Assembly (NCBI GenBank): GCA_905480285.1
Contig: CAJQPT010000318.1
Location: forward strand, 1 to 32,797
Source: an uncultured bacterium
Lineage (GTDB): Bacteria > Planctomycetota > UBA1135 > GCA-002686595
DNA: 32,797 bases
Reading direction: 5' to 3'
Position 1 is the first letter of the stretch; each line of letters opens with the position of its first letter. The translations under genes were made by a program, and so were the position numbers. Below are positions 1-8,127 of this stretch, piece after piece. The notes under the pieces were generated by a model that made no database searches, was not told the origin of the DNA, and saw only the letters and a program-made list of their open reading frames with translations.

Positions 1-45
1 CCGCCCTCCCCCATCACCAAGCCGCCGATGATCGAGGTGCGGCGC

Positions 46-2310
46 CTAGCGGTCCTCGAGCAACAAGCCCTCGGCGTCGGCCTTGCGCATGGGCCTCGTC
101 TGCCAGGAGTCGAAGGGTAGCAGCACCCGGCGGGCGCGCGCCGCGTGGTCGATACGGCGGATCCATCCGGTCGGGATCGAGAGCGTGCCGAGGTCGTCGT
201 GCTCGAAGACGAGGCGGCCGCCCTCAGAGCTCAGCGCAGCGCCGTGGAGCACCGCTCCCCCCACCAACGGTCCGCCGCTCCGCCCCTGCGCACCGAGAGT
301 GACCTGCCACGCCCCATCCGCCAAGACGGCGTCCGGCTGGGGGTCACGGTCCACCCGCACCCAGCCCGCGAGCCGCTGGAGGGGCACGCTGATGCCCGCG
401 GTCGCGCCGCCGACCAGGCGCGCCTGAGCGTCCGCAAGCCCCTTGAGGTCCGCGCGGATCAGGTCGCCATTGCGAGCCAGGAAGAGCTGCTCCCCCGGGC
501 TCGCGGCCTCACTCCTCGGGATCGCGAGCGCCCAGGACAGCCGAAGAGCGTCCCCATCACGCGTCATCCGGGAGGGCTTGAGTGAGAGGTCCATCGCCTC
601 TCCCGCGAAGGACCGGCGCTTGTAGAACGGGTGCTGCGTGAGCTTCATCGCCTGGTTGATGAGGAGGCCTGGCGCGAGCAGGACGGCCTTGATCCGATCC
701 TGCGAGATCTCGACCTGGCCCTCGCCCAGCGGCGTCTCGACGGTGACCGACATCGAACTCGCCCGGACGACGCGCGCTGGAAAGCGCTGACCATCCACGA
801 GCACGAGGATGTTGGGGAACGCCCGATCACCGGCGGGGTCCTCCGCCGACCGCCTCGTGAGGCTGAAGGGCACGCCACTGGGGACCGCGATGGGCTCCTT
901 GAAGCCGAAGACCTGAAGCCGGGGCTGCGGCCGGCCATCCACCACCTCGAAGCCCGCGAGCTTCACGTTGACCGCGGCTCGACCCTCGAGCTCGAGGCTG
1001 GCGGCAGGAGCGCTGTCGAAGCCCGTCGTCGATCGCCGCCGGAAGTGCCACAGCTCGCCGAGGGGGAGGACCACCGGGGTCTCGGCCCAGCGGGGAATGA
1101 ACCGCAGTCCGCCCGGGACAAAGCTGAGCTCCCGCCCCTCGACGGACTCGCCGTCCCGGCAGGTCACTCGATACCAGCCCTCCTCGGGCTCAGAGGCCTC
1201 CAACGCATCCCGATCCGGACCCACCGCGGAGCGGAGCCCCTGAGACCGGTCAAAGTCCACGGTCCCCCCCTCCAGCTCGAAGGTCCGAACCTCGGGGTCG
1301 AACCCGCGGACGCGGTCCAGCATGATCGCTCGCTCCACCGCGAGCCGGCCCGGCTCGGGCCTGGCGGCCATGGCGACCTCGGCGCGCAGGATCTTCATGG
1401 GCGCGCCGAGCGACGTCACGAGCACGGCGTCCCGTCGGCTCGGCCGGTCCAGCGCCGCGCCGATGACCGAGACTCGACCCGAGGGCTCCTCGACGCTCGC
1501 GAGCCGAACACGCTCACCGCCGATCTCGAACTGGAGGACGATCGAGCTGTCGTCGGAGAGCTCGAGCCCGGTCTGCCTGAGGTTCAGATCTGCCCCGTCA
1601 AAGGTGTAGAGCACCAGCTCGCCCTCCCAGGGCTCCACCACGACGCCCCCGAAGGTCTCTCGGCGGTGATCCCCGCCCAGGTGGATCCGAAACTCGGGCG
1701 CACCCTCCCAGGAGAGCTCGAGCAGCAGCCGATCTCCGTAGTCGAGGCAGCGACGCGCTGCCACCGCGCCGCGGGTCGTGAGCAGGAGGGCGGCGTCGTT
1801 GCTCTGAACATCCTTCGCGCCCTCGTTGCGATCCATCCACGGTCCCCAGAGGGGGCGCGCGGGCCCGTCGGTGTCCGCCAACGCCGGCGGCAAGAGGTCG
1901 CCGCACTCCCTAACGGGCACGCTGAAGGACCCCAGCCGCGAGCTCTCGAACCCGATGAAGCCTCCCCCCACGGACGTCACGCGGCCGCGCAGGCTCTGGC
2001 GCCGCTTCAGGGTGAGCAGATCCCGCCCCGACTCGGGAGCGAGCGGGAGCCTGAGCCCCTCGGGAACCGTGACCAGCGAGGTGATCGCCTCGAGGTCCAG
2101 CGTCGCCGGCGCGTCGTACGGGTCCACCTCCAGTCGGAGTTCTCCCGACCCGGAGACCGTCGCCGGCCCGACGTACTGGGAGTCGTCCGCCAGCAACACC
2201 GAGATCGGGAGGACCTCACCTCCGGTCTCCTGGCTCGCCGCGGCGGGCGCAGCCAGCGCGAAGAGACCGGCGGTCGCCACCGCACTCAAGATCCAACGGC
2301 CCACGCTCAT
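46..2310 (-). CDS. Secreted protein of repeated beta units, function unknown
   Basis: A 754-residue protein with a Sec-type signal peptide (hydrophobic stretch about residues 5-24, AAA-S cleavage region near 25). I do not recognise a named family. The sequence is beta-rich and contains at least six related units of about 45 residues near 35-80, 97-140, 379-424, 501-545, 606-652 and 666-720. Each has a strand with a D-G or N-G turn, a basic or G-x-V strand, then a hydrophobic strand ending in I/L-x-x-I/V/L; the clearest is LVDGQRFPARVV at 504-515. This resembles small SH3/Sm-like barrels. Residues about 188-285 look like a jelly-roll, lectin-like segment. The start at 2310 is chosen because its ATG overlaps the preceding stop (ATGA) and the signal peptide follows at once. 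There is no Shine-Dalgarno, so translation is probably coupled. It is the last gene of the seven-gene operon. An extracytoplasmic binding or scaffold role is inference only. Confidence 0.8.
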   Translation of the reverse strand: MSVGRWILSAVATAGLFALAAPAAASQETGGEVLPISVLLADDSQYVGPATVSGSGELRLEVDPYDAPATLDLEAITSLVTVPEGLRLPLAPESGRDLLTLKRRQSLRGRVTSVGGGFIGFESSRLGSFSVPVRECGDLLPPALADTDGPARPLWGPWMDRNEGAKDVQSNDAALLLTTRGAVAARRCLDYGDRLLLELSWEGAPEFRIHLGGDHRRETFGGVVVEPWEGELVLYTFDGADLNLRQTGLELSDDSSIVLQFEIGGERVRLASVEEPSGRVSVIGAALDRPSRRDAVLVTSLGAPMKILRAEVAMAARPEPGRLAVERAIMLDRVRGFDPEVRTFELEGGTVDFDRSQGLRSAVGPDRDALEASEPEEGWYRVTCRDGESVEGRELSFVPGGLRFIPRWAETPVVLPLGELWHFRRRSTTGFDSAPAASLELEGRAAVNVKLAGFEVVDGRPQPRLQVFGFKEPIAVPSGVPFSLTRRSAEDPAGDRAFPNILVLVDGQRFPARVVRASSMSVTVETPLGEGQVEISQDRIKAVLLAPGLLINQAMKLTQHPFYKRRSFAGEAMDLSLKPSRMTRDGDALRLSWALAIPRSEAASPGEQLFLARNGDLIRADLKGLADAQARLVGGATAGISVPLQRLAGWVRVDRDPQPDAVLADGAWQVTLGAQGRSGGPLVGGAVLHGAALSSEGGRLVFEHDDLGTLSIPTGWIRRIDHAARARRVLLPFDSWQTRPMRKADAEGLLLEDR

Positions 2311-3341
2311 CGCTCGTAGACCGGCAAGAGGGTGTACTCGAGGGCTCCGGAGAGGAGCAGCATGGCCGTCTGATAGGCCGGCCCCTGGAATGACGCCGCG
2401 ATGACGATCCGGCCGTCCTCGCCCTGTCGCAGGATCAGGTCGTTGGTGTTCTTTGCGCTCCACGCGCGCCACGCAGCGTGGTCAAGCTGGAAGAGCGCCT
2501 GCGAGACGTAGTAGCGGGAGTAGCACGGGTGGGCCGAGCGGGTGGATTCCACCGAGCGCGATATGACGTAGCTGCGCAGCGCGTCATCCGCCAGCGGCCG
2601 CTTCGCCACGGATCGGCACAGCGCGACGATCGACGACCGCGCGAGCGAGTCTCCGTACCCGCCCGTCCCCGAGTAGGAGACGGTCCCCGACTCCGAGGTC
2701 ATGGTCTCGAGGTATCCAAGGGCGCTCTCGATCGACTCGTCGGGGACCGGCACGCCCGCGTTCCGAGCACCGAGCAGACCCATCAAGATCCCGCCCGTGA
2801 CCGAGGAGTCCGCGTCGGAGGAGCTCGGCGAGTAGCGCCACGCCTTGAAGGGGTTCTGCTTCTGCGAGGTCACCGCGCAGCGCACGGCCAGCCGCAGGGC
2901 GTCCCCGATCGAGCGCTCCAGCTCCAGGTCCTTGTCCTCGAAGAGCCGCTCATCCACGGCGCCGAAGCAGTCCGCGAGGCAGAGCATCGCGAACCCGTGC
3001 TCGTACATCCCGCTCCCGATCTGTCCCGAGGAGCGGCTCTGCTGGGCGATGAGTGAGCGGAGGCCCCGGCGGATGCTGTCCGCGTACTTACCGTGGTTCG
3101 GATCTTCACCGGAGGCGAGCAACGCCATGATGCAGATTCCGCTGACCCCAGCGCTGCTCTCCCAGGAACCCCCGTCGGCCTGCTGGCCGACGATGAAGTC
3201 AGCGCCTCGCGCGTGAAGCCGGCGGTGGGCTGGCGGCACAGGCGCGCCCGTGCGCACCTCCTGCCCAAAGGACGGCGTGAGCACCGAGATGAGGAGGGCC
3301 AGCGCGGCCGCTATGCGGTTGATTCGTTGTCGACCCATCAT
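2307..3341 (-). CDS. Secreted prenyltransferase/squalene-oxidase-repeat (alpha/alpha barrel) protein
   Basis: A 344-residue protein with a signal peptide (hydrophobic 9-22, cleavage likely at SFG-QE near 26). Residues 48-60 read DFIVGQQADGGSW, the QW-type motif of the prenyltransferase/squalene oxidase repeat superfamily, and later helices carry similar G-x-G-rich turns. No DxDD cyclase motif was seen, so terpene cyclisation is not supported. Planctomycetes have many secreted proteins with this fold and unknown role, often in BatA/VWA operons. The first ATG of ATGATG at 3341 is chosen: it overlaps the upstream stop (ATGA) and has AGGAG 8 nt upstream. The stop overlaps the start of the next gene by 4 bases. 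A structural or peptide-binding role at the envelope is inferred from the operon. Confidence 0.85.
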   Translation of the reverse strand: MMGRQRINRIAAALALLISVLTPSFGQEVRTGAPVPPAHRRLHARGADFIVGQQADGGSWESSAGVSGICIMALLASGEDPNHGKYADSIRRGLRSLIAQQSRSSGQIGSGMYEHGFAMLCLADCFGAVDERLFEDKDLELERSIGDALRLAVRCAVTSQKQNPFKAWRYSPSSSDADSSVTGGILMGLLGARNAGVPVPDESIESALGYLETMTSESGTVSYSGTGGYGDSLARSSIVALCRSVAKRPLADDALRSYVISRSVESTRSAHPCYSRYYVSQALFQLDHAAWRAWSAKNTNDLILRQGEDGRIVIAASFQGPAYQTAMLLLSGALEYTLLPVYER

Positions 3342-4705
3342 CGTCCACTCTCCTCGACGCCGAGCGCCTTCAGCTGATCCGCCGAGAGGACCTGTCGCAG
3401 GTCCGTCATGAAGGCAGCCCGGGGCTGCACCTTGGCTCTGGTCTGGACGCCTGCCCCGACGCCGTTGGCGCTGACAACTTGCGGCAGCCCTAGAGCTCTG
3501 AGGAGCGGCCTCGCCCCGATCGCCCCGAGGCCCAGGGCCCCCCGGTCCACCTCCCGGCCGACCTCGCGCTGAAGCGCCGCGCCCAGCGCCTCGCGCCGGC
3601 CGTCGTCCAGCAACAGCAGCTGGTCGAGGTGTTCGAGCATGAGCCGGCCACGGGCGCCCACCAGTACGCCCCGGTCGCCATCGCGCCAGGGGCCGGGCGC
3701 CGCACCATCGACCGCATGGCGCGCCTCCTCCCGTCGCACGAGCGCCTTCCAGAGGAGCTGCTGATCCAGGTCGACCACCGCTCGGAGCAGGTTGCGTTCG
3801 CCGGTACGGCGCGGCTTCCAGCGGTCGCGGCGAAACTCCCGGCCCATCGCCGTCGCGCCCCGGGTGAGCAGGGTCGCCTGCTCTTCGCTCCACCCGTGAT
3901 AGGCCGCCAGCGCCAGCGCCTCGAGCACGAAGTCATCCTCGGGAAAGCGTCCACCGCCAAGGGCCCTGGCGCCGCCGCGGCCTGAAGACCGGCCGGCTGC
4001 GGACACGGCGCGCATCCGCACGAGCCGGTTGACCTGCTCCCGGGCGAGAAGCGTTCGGACCGGCTTGAAGGTGACCACGGCCGCGGTCAGGTCAGTCGAG
4101 GTCGCGCGATCTCGCCGCCAGCGCGGATCCTCGAGCCAGGCCATGACCGGCTCGCGGAGCGCATCGGCCTGCGCCTCCCGGAGCCGCAGCTCCACGGTCA
4201 ACGCCCGGAGGAGCACCTCGCCCGAGGCCGCCTCCAGGCGAGCCTCACGCGAGGCACGATCGGCCTTGAGGGCGGTCTGCTGCTCGACGTTGAGCCCGCC
4301 CTCCCAGGCCGAGGTCCACTCGCTGGACGTGAGCAGAGCCTCCCAGGCAGACTCGACCCAGTCGGGGTCTCGCGCCTCCGCCATGCGCCGAGCCTCGACG
4401 ACCGCTTCCTCGACGAGGTCATCGAGGGCGACGCTCAGGCGCTCCACCTGGTCCCCTGATGAGCCGGCGACGCGGGCGATCCAGTCGAGGTACGCGGCAG
4501 CGAGCCCCTCGAGACGGGCTCCCTCCCCCGTGATGTCCGTGGGCGCAGTGGACCCCACCTCCACGGGCTGACCTTGATCCAAGGACACGATCGGGCCTGC
4601 CCCGGCGGGGGCCAAGACGTGCAGCGCCGGCATGGCCGCCAGGATTCCAAGCGCCCTCCAGGGCGAGCCGCGATGCCCGCGTTGATGACCTCGCTTGATG
4701 CTCAC
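3338..4705 (-). CDS. Secreted helical protein with LTxxQ-like motifs, function unknown
   Basis: A 455-residue protein, predicted exported (basic N-terminus, hydrophobic 17-37). It is largely helical and carries several L-x-x-x-Q-x-x-x-L motifs: LNVEQQTAL (138-146), LREAQADAL (175-183), REQVNRL (222-228), WSEEQATLL (272-280) and LSADQLKAL (440-448). This pattern recalls the LTxxQ motif of Spy/CpxP-type periplasmic proteins and of many planctomycetal secreted proteins, but the overall family is not recognised. The start is GTG at 4705, overlapping the upstream stop (GTGA), with GGAGG 7 nt upstream. It lies between the DUF4175-like membrane protein and the squalene-cyclase-fold protein, so it is probably a periplasmic partner in the same complex or pathway. 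The repeated motif is seen; chaperone-like function is speculation. Confidence 0.75.
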   Translation of the reverse strand: MSIKRGHQRGHRGSPWRALGILAAMPALHVLAPAGAGPIVSLDQGQPVEVGSTAPTDITGEGARLEGLAAAYLDWIARVAGSSGDQVERLSVALDDLVEEAVVEARRMAEARDPDWVESAWEALLTSSEWTSAWEGGLNVEQQTALKADRASREARLEAASGEVLLRALTVELRLREAQADALREPVMAWLEDPRWRRDRATSTDLTAAVVTFKPVRTLLAREQVNRLVRMRAVSAAGRSSGRGGARALGGGRFPEDDFVLEALALAAYHGWSEEQATLLTRGATAMGREFRRDRWKPRRTGERNLLRAVVDLDQQLLWKALVRREEARHAVDGAAPGPWRDGDRGVLVGARGRLMLEHLDQLLLLDDGRREALGAALQREVGREVDRGALGLGAIGARPLLRALGLPQVVSANGVGAGVQTRAKVQPRAAFMTDLRQVLSADQLKALGVEESGR

Positions 4706-7700
4706 CTTCCGGCCTCCAGCGCCTCGAAGTAACGCTCCAGCGACTCCTGGAATTCCACCGGGATCTTGGAGGGCTCGCCGCGGGCGGCGCGCTTCATACC
4801 CCGCTCATCGCCCTGCTCCTTGTCCCCCACCGAGCGACCGCTGAGCGCCAGCGCAGCAGAGGCCTTGGTCCCGCCATTCCCGCCTCCGGGCGACGCGCTG
4901 CTCTTCCCCCCGCCCCCGCTGCTGCCGCCGGCACGGCGCGACTGAAGGAGTAGCTCGATGGCCTCGGTCTCCGCCGCCAGGGTCTCACGGCCAGTCTCCG
5001 CCACCGCCATCAGCTCCGCCGCCTCCACCATCGCCCGCCGCGCGGTCGCCATCATTCGAATCTCCGTCCCGAACGTCCGAGATCCATCGGGCAGCTTGCG
5101 CATCCGGTTCATGACATCGTCGAGACGGTCCGCCAGGTCTCCTTGCTGACCGGAGAGCTCCGTGGACCTCTCACGGTGCCCCGCCTCTTCGAGCGCCGAC
5201 TTCGCCTGCTCCGCTTCGCGGGTCTTGTCCCGCAGGATCATCTCTCCCTCGGTGATCCGCAGGACCTCCAGGATGATCTCGGGCGGAAGGCTCTCGTCGT
5301 TGGTGCCGCCCTCTTCCTCCTGGTCCTCCGGGGGCGCCTCGGCCGGCGGTACGAGCTCGTCGCCCCAGCGATCGAGGCGATCCGAGAGGTAGCCTGCGAG
5401 CATCACGGCCTGCCCAGGGCGGCCCGCTGCAGCGCTCGCGGCGACCTCACCGGCCAGGAACGCGGGCCGTGTTCGGGTCCACTCCGCCACGACCCTGAGG
5501 AGCCGCGGCGCGCCCTCGTCCCCGCGGTAAGTGAGCCGGTCGGCATAGGCGTCAAGGTCCGTGAAGAGCGCCTTGAGTCGCCGGCCCTCCAGCGCCTCGA
5601 GGGCGCCGAGCTCCTCGTTAGCCACCGCGACAGCAGGACGCTTCAGGGAGCCTGTGGACCCAAAGGCCTGCGCCACGGGCAGCGTCAAGCGCTCCACTCC
5701 CTCCGCCTGGGCGCGGCTTGCCATCTTCATGCGCTTGACCAGGGTGCTGGCCTCCAGGCGCGCGAGGAGCTCCTGGAAGGGGAGCGCCAGCTCATTGAAC
5801 GACTCCACCAGCTCGCGCTGCGCCGCCACAGCCTCGGCGAGCTGCTGGGCCGTCATGCTGCGCGAGCTCTTCTCCTCGACCGGCTGCTCCTCCTCCGGCG
5901 TCGGCGGGTCGCCCCCGCCGCTCGCCCCGGGCACCGTCGTCCCGACCAGGCCCAGCGAGCCGGGTCCGCTCGGCGCGTCGGTCGGACCGGGCTCCGCCGA
6001 CTGGGGACTCTCCTCGCCTTCCGCGAGGCTCGACTCCACGTCAAGGAGGGTGGGGGTCGGGTCGAACGGCGACTCCTCCTCGGCTCCAGCAGCCTCGGCC
6101 TCGTCCTCGCTCGGGGGAGCCGCGCCGCCGCTCCCACCCGCCCGGATCACCCCGGCGGAGCTCGCCTCGCGTCCTCCCGGCGTATCCGCGGTGGCCGCCG
6201 CCTGGGCGGCGCTGGCGAGCAGCTCAGAGACGGCCTCCATGTCCTTCTCCGCGAGCTCTTCGAGCCCCTCTCGAGCATCGGACCACATCTTGAGGTCAGC
6301 CGCTTCAACAGACTCGTTCAGGGCCGCCTCGTCGAGCAGCTCCCCGCCTTCGGCGACGAGCGCGCCGAGCTTGGACTGGTTCCGGCGCTCCGCGACGACC
6401 TGGTCTTCGAGCATGGCCTGGACTTCGGCCGAGCCCAGCTCCGCGTCGGTCATGGCCAGCAGGGTCTCGTTGGTGGCCAGCAGCTCCAGCTCGCGGTCGC
6501 GGATCTCTGCCGCCTCCTCGATCCAACGGTCCATCCTCCGGCTCACCCACTTCAAGTGCTCCGCCTCGTCCATGACCGTGAGCTGGACCGGCGCAGAGTA
6601 GACCCGCTCCCGGCCGGGGAGTGAGTCCATGGCCCACGCCCGCAGCTCCAGGGCGCCGGGCTCGATGCCCAGGTCCACGGGGCTCAAGGTCGCGAAGGCC
6701 TCCGCCCGCGGCTGCCCCGGCTCCTGAGCCAGCAGCACCTTCTCGCCCAGCGAACGGGGCTCGGCTCCCGGCTCCGCAGCGGGCTCGAACCACTCGAGCC
6801 CACAGCGGTCCACGCCGAGATCATCCACCACCAGCACGTCAAAGGTGAGCGCTCCGAGCTCGAGCAAGACCGGATCGGGCTCGATCCCAACCATGGAGAC
6901 CTGGGGCGGGGCATCCACCACGGGTCGCACCGAGAAGCGGAAGGGGCGCGGCCCCACCAGGCCAAACTCATCCACCCAGGAGATCTCCTGGACCACGGAC
7001 TCGCCCGCCGCGACGCAGGCGAGGGGTTCGCCCTCGAGGCGCAGCCTCACGGTGTCGGTCTCGGCGTCGACCGCGCGCGAATCACGGCTGAAGTCGAGCT
7101 GCAGCCTCACCTCGCTCCCCACCACGGCAGAGAGCGCGCCGCCGCTCACGTCTCGCTCCAGCGGCTCCGGGATCCCGAGGTATTCGGGGAGGTGCACCCT
7201 CGCCGTCGCGGCCACCACCTCGGGCCGAGGCAGAGGGCAGAGCAGGACGCGCCGGCGCAGGTCGCCGATGACGAGCAGGGCTGACTGCTCCCCGGCGAGG
7301 GGAGGCACCTCGAGGGTGTAGCCGCCGGCGACCCGCGCTCCTTGGAGGGTCTCCCTTTCGAGCCGCAGCTCCGCCCGGTCCGGGCGCGATCGAGTGTCCT
7401 CGGCCAGCTCGAGGCGGACCGGCCACGCCTCCTGGATCGGCAGCACCCAGCGCCCCTGCGCCCCATCCACCCGGGTGAAGGTGAAGCGCTCCACCTCACC
7501 GAAGGGCAGCGCCCAGCGCTGGAGTGCGTTGAGACCCACCTCGGGGAATCGCACGAAGAGCGCGAGCATCACGGTGACCGGGAGCAGGAGCCAACGCGTG
7601 AGGAGCTGGTGCCGGGAGACGGGGAGCGCGTGGGCCAGGGACTTGCCCCCTAGGTCGCGCTCACCGCGGCGAATCGCGGCGCGGACGAGCTCCGGGCTCC

Positions 7701-8127
7701 GCCGGAACTCCTCGGGATCCGTCGCGAGCTCGAGGATGCCGAGCAGCCGGTCTCCCGTGCGCGGGTCCCGGGTCGCGACCTCACGGGCGATCGAACCGAC
7801 AGTGCGGTGTCGCAGCACCCATCGGGTCAGCGTCCGGGGAAGAGCGGCCGCGAGTGAGCCACACGCGACGAAGAGGAGCGCGGCTCGGAGGAGCGACGGC
7901 GTATCGAAGAGTCGATCGATCCCCGCGGCGGTCAGGAAGGAAGCGCCCCCCACGAGCCCGCAAAGGGCAGCAGCCTCCCACAGCTTCTCCCGTCGCATCC
8001 GGGCGCGGAACGCCCGCAGCGAGCGGTCGATGCCCTCGGGGAAGGGAGGGCCGCTGCCGTCGGAGATCATGGGTCGGTCGTCGCGGGGCGGATCGCCGCC
8101 CGCGTGGACATGTTGGCTGGGCTCCAT
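4702..8127 (-). CDS. DUF4175-like large membrane protein
   Basis: A 1141-residue protein with three N-terminal membrane segments at about 52-70, 80-98 and 176-193, as in the DUF4175 family and its planctomycetal relatives. Between the helices, RDPRTGDRLLGILELA (120-135) fits the conserved cytoplasmic segment of that family. A long beta-rich extracytoplasmic region (about 210-600) is followed by helices and coiled coil, a Ser/Gly/Glu/Pro-rich disordered stretch, more coiled coil, and a C-terminal amphipathic helix (KIPVEFQESLERYFEAL). The start at 8127 shares one base with the preceding stop (TAATG) and has GGAGG 5 nt upstream. It overlaps the next gene by 4 bases. It probably forms part of an envelope complex with the VWA proteins encoded upstream. 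The biochemical role is unknown. Confidence 0.85.
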   Translation of the reverse strand: MEPSQHVHAGGDPPRDDRPMISDGSGPPFPEGIDRSLRAFRARMRREKLWEAAALCGLVGGASFLTAAGIDRLFDTPSLLRAALLFVACGSLAAALPRTLTRWVLRHRTVGSIAREVATRDPRTGDRLLGILELATDPEEFRRSPELVRAAIRRGERDLGGKSLAHALPVSRHQLLTRWLLLPVTVMLALFVRFPEVGLNALQRWALPFGEVERFTFTRVDGAQGRWVLPIQEAWPVRLELAEDTRSRPDRAELRLERETLQGARVAGGYTLEVPPLAGEQSALLVIGDLRRRVLLCPLPRPEVVAATARVHLPEYLGIPEPLERDVSGGALSAVVGSEVRLQLDFSRDSRAVDAETDTVRLRLEGEPLACVAAGESVVQEISWVDEFGLVGPRPFRFSVRPVVDAPPQVSMVGIEPDPVLLELGALTFDVLVVDDLGVDRCGLEWFEPAAEPGAEPRSLGEKVLLAQEPGQPRAEAFATLSPVDLGIEPGALELRAWAMDSLPGRERVYSAPVQLTVMDEAEHLKWVSRRMDRWIEEAAEIRDRELELLATNETLLAMTDAELGSAEVQAMLEDQVVAERRNQSKLGALVAEGGELLDEAALNESVEAADLKMWSDAREGLEELAEKDMEAVSELLASAAQAAATADTPGGREASSAGVIRAGGSGGAAPPSEDEAEAAGAEEESPFDPTPTLLDVESSLAEGEESPQSAEPGPTDAPSGPGSLGLVGTTVPGASGGGDPPTPEEEQPVEEKSSRSMTAQQLAEAVAAQRELVESFNELALPFQELLARLEASTLVKRMKMASRAQAEGVERLTLPVAQAFGSTGSLKRPAVAVANEELGALEALEGRRLKALFTDLDAYADRLTYRGDEGAPRLLRVVAEWTRTRPAFLAGEVAASAAAGRPGQAVMLAGYLSDRLDRWGDELVPPAEAPPEDQEEEGGTNDESLPPEIILEVLRITEGEMILRDKTREAEQAKSALEEAGHRERSTELSGQQGDLADRLDDVMNRMRKLPDGSRTFGTEIRMMATARRAMVEAAELMAVAETGRETLAAETEAIELLLQSRRAGGSSGGGGKSSASPGGGNGGTKASAALALSGRSVGDKEQGDERGMKRAARGEPSKIPVEFQESLERYFEALEAGR

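Noticed and set aside
1-45. Possible start of a further operon gene at the left edge
   Set aside because: A short minus-strand frame (IIGGLVMGEG-like) runs off the edge but is too short to support a call.
631-2319. 562-residue open frame on the plus strand
   Set aside because: Antisense shadow of a high-GC gene; rich in Arg/His/Pro/Leu, no domain, no export signal or ribosome binding site.
2311-2472. N-terminal extension of the beta-repeat protein
   Set aside because: It adds 54 residues of Arg/Pro-rich sequence overlapping the upstream gene; the ATG at 2310 begins a signal peptide and overlaps the upstream stop.
3342-3893. Long N-terminal extension of the squalene-cyclase-fold protein
   Set aside because: The extension is Gly/Arg/Pro-rich out-of-frame reading of the upstream gene; the ATG at 3341 has a ribosome binding site and is followed by a signal peptide.
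5143-6624. 493-residue open frame on the plus strand
   Set aside because: Antisense to the DUF4175-like gene, low-complexity composition and no recognisable motif.
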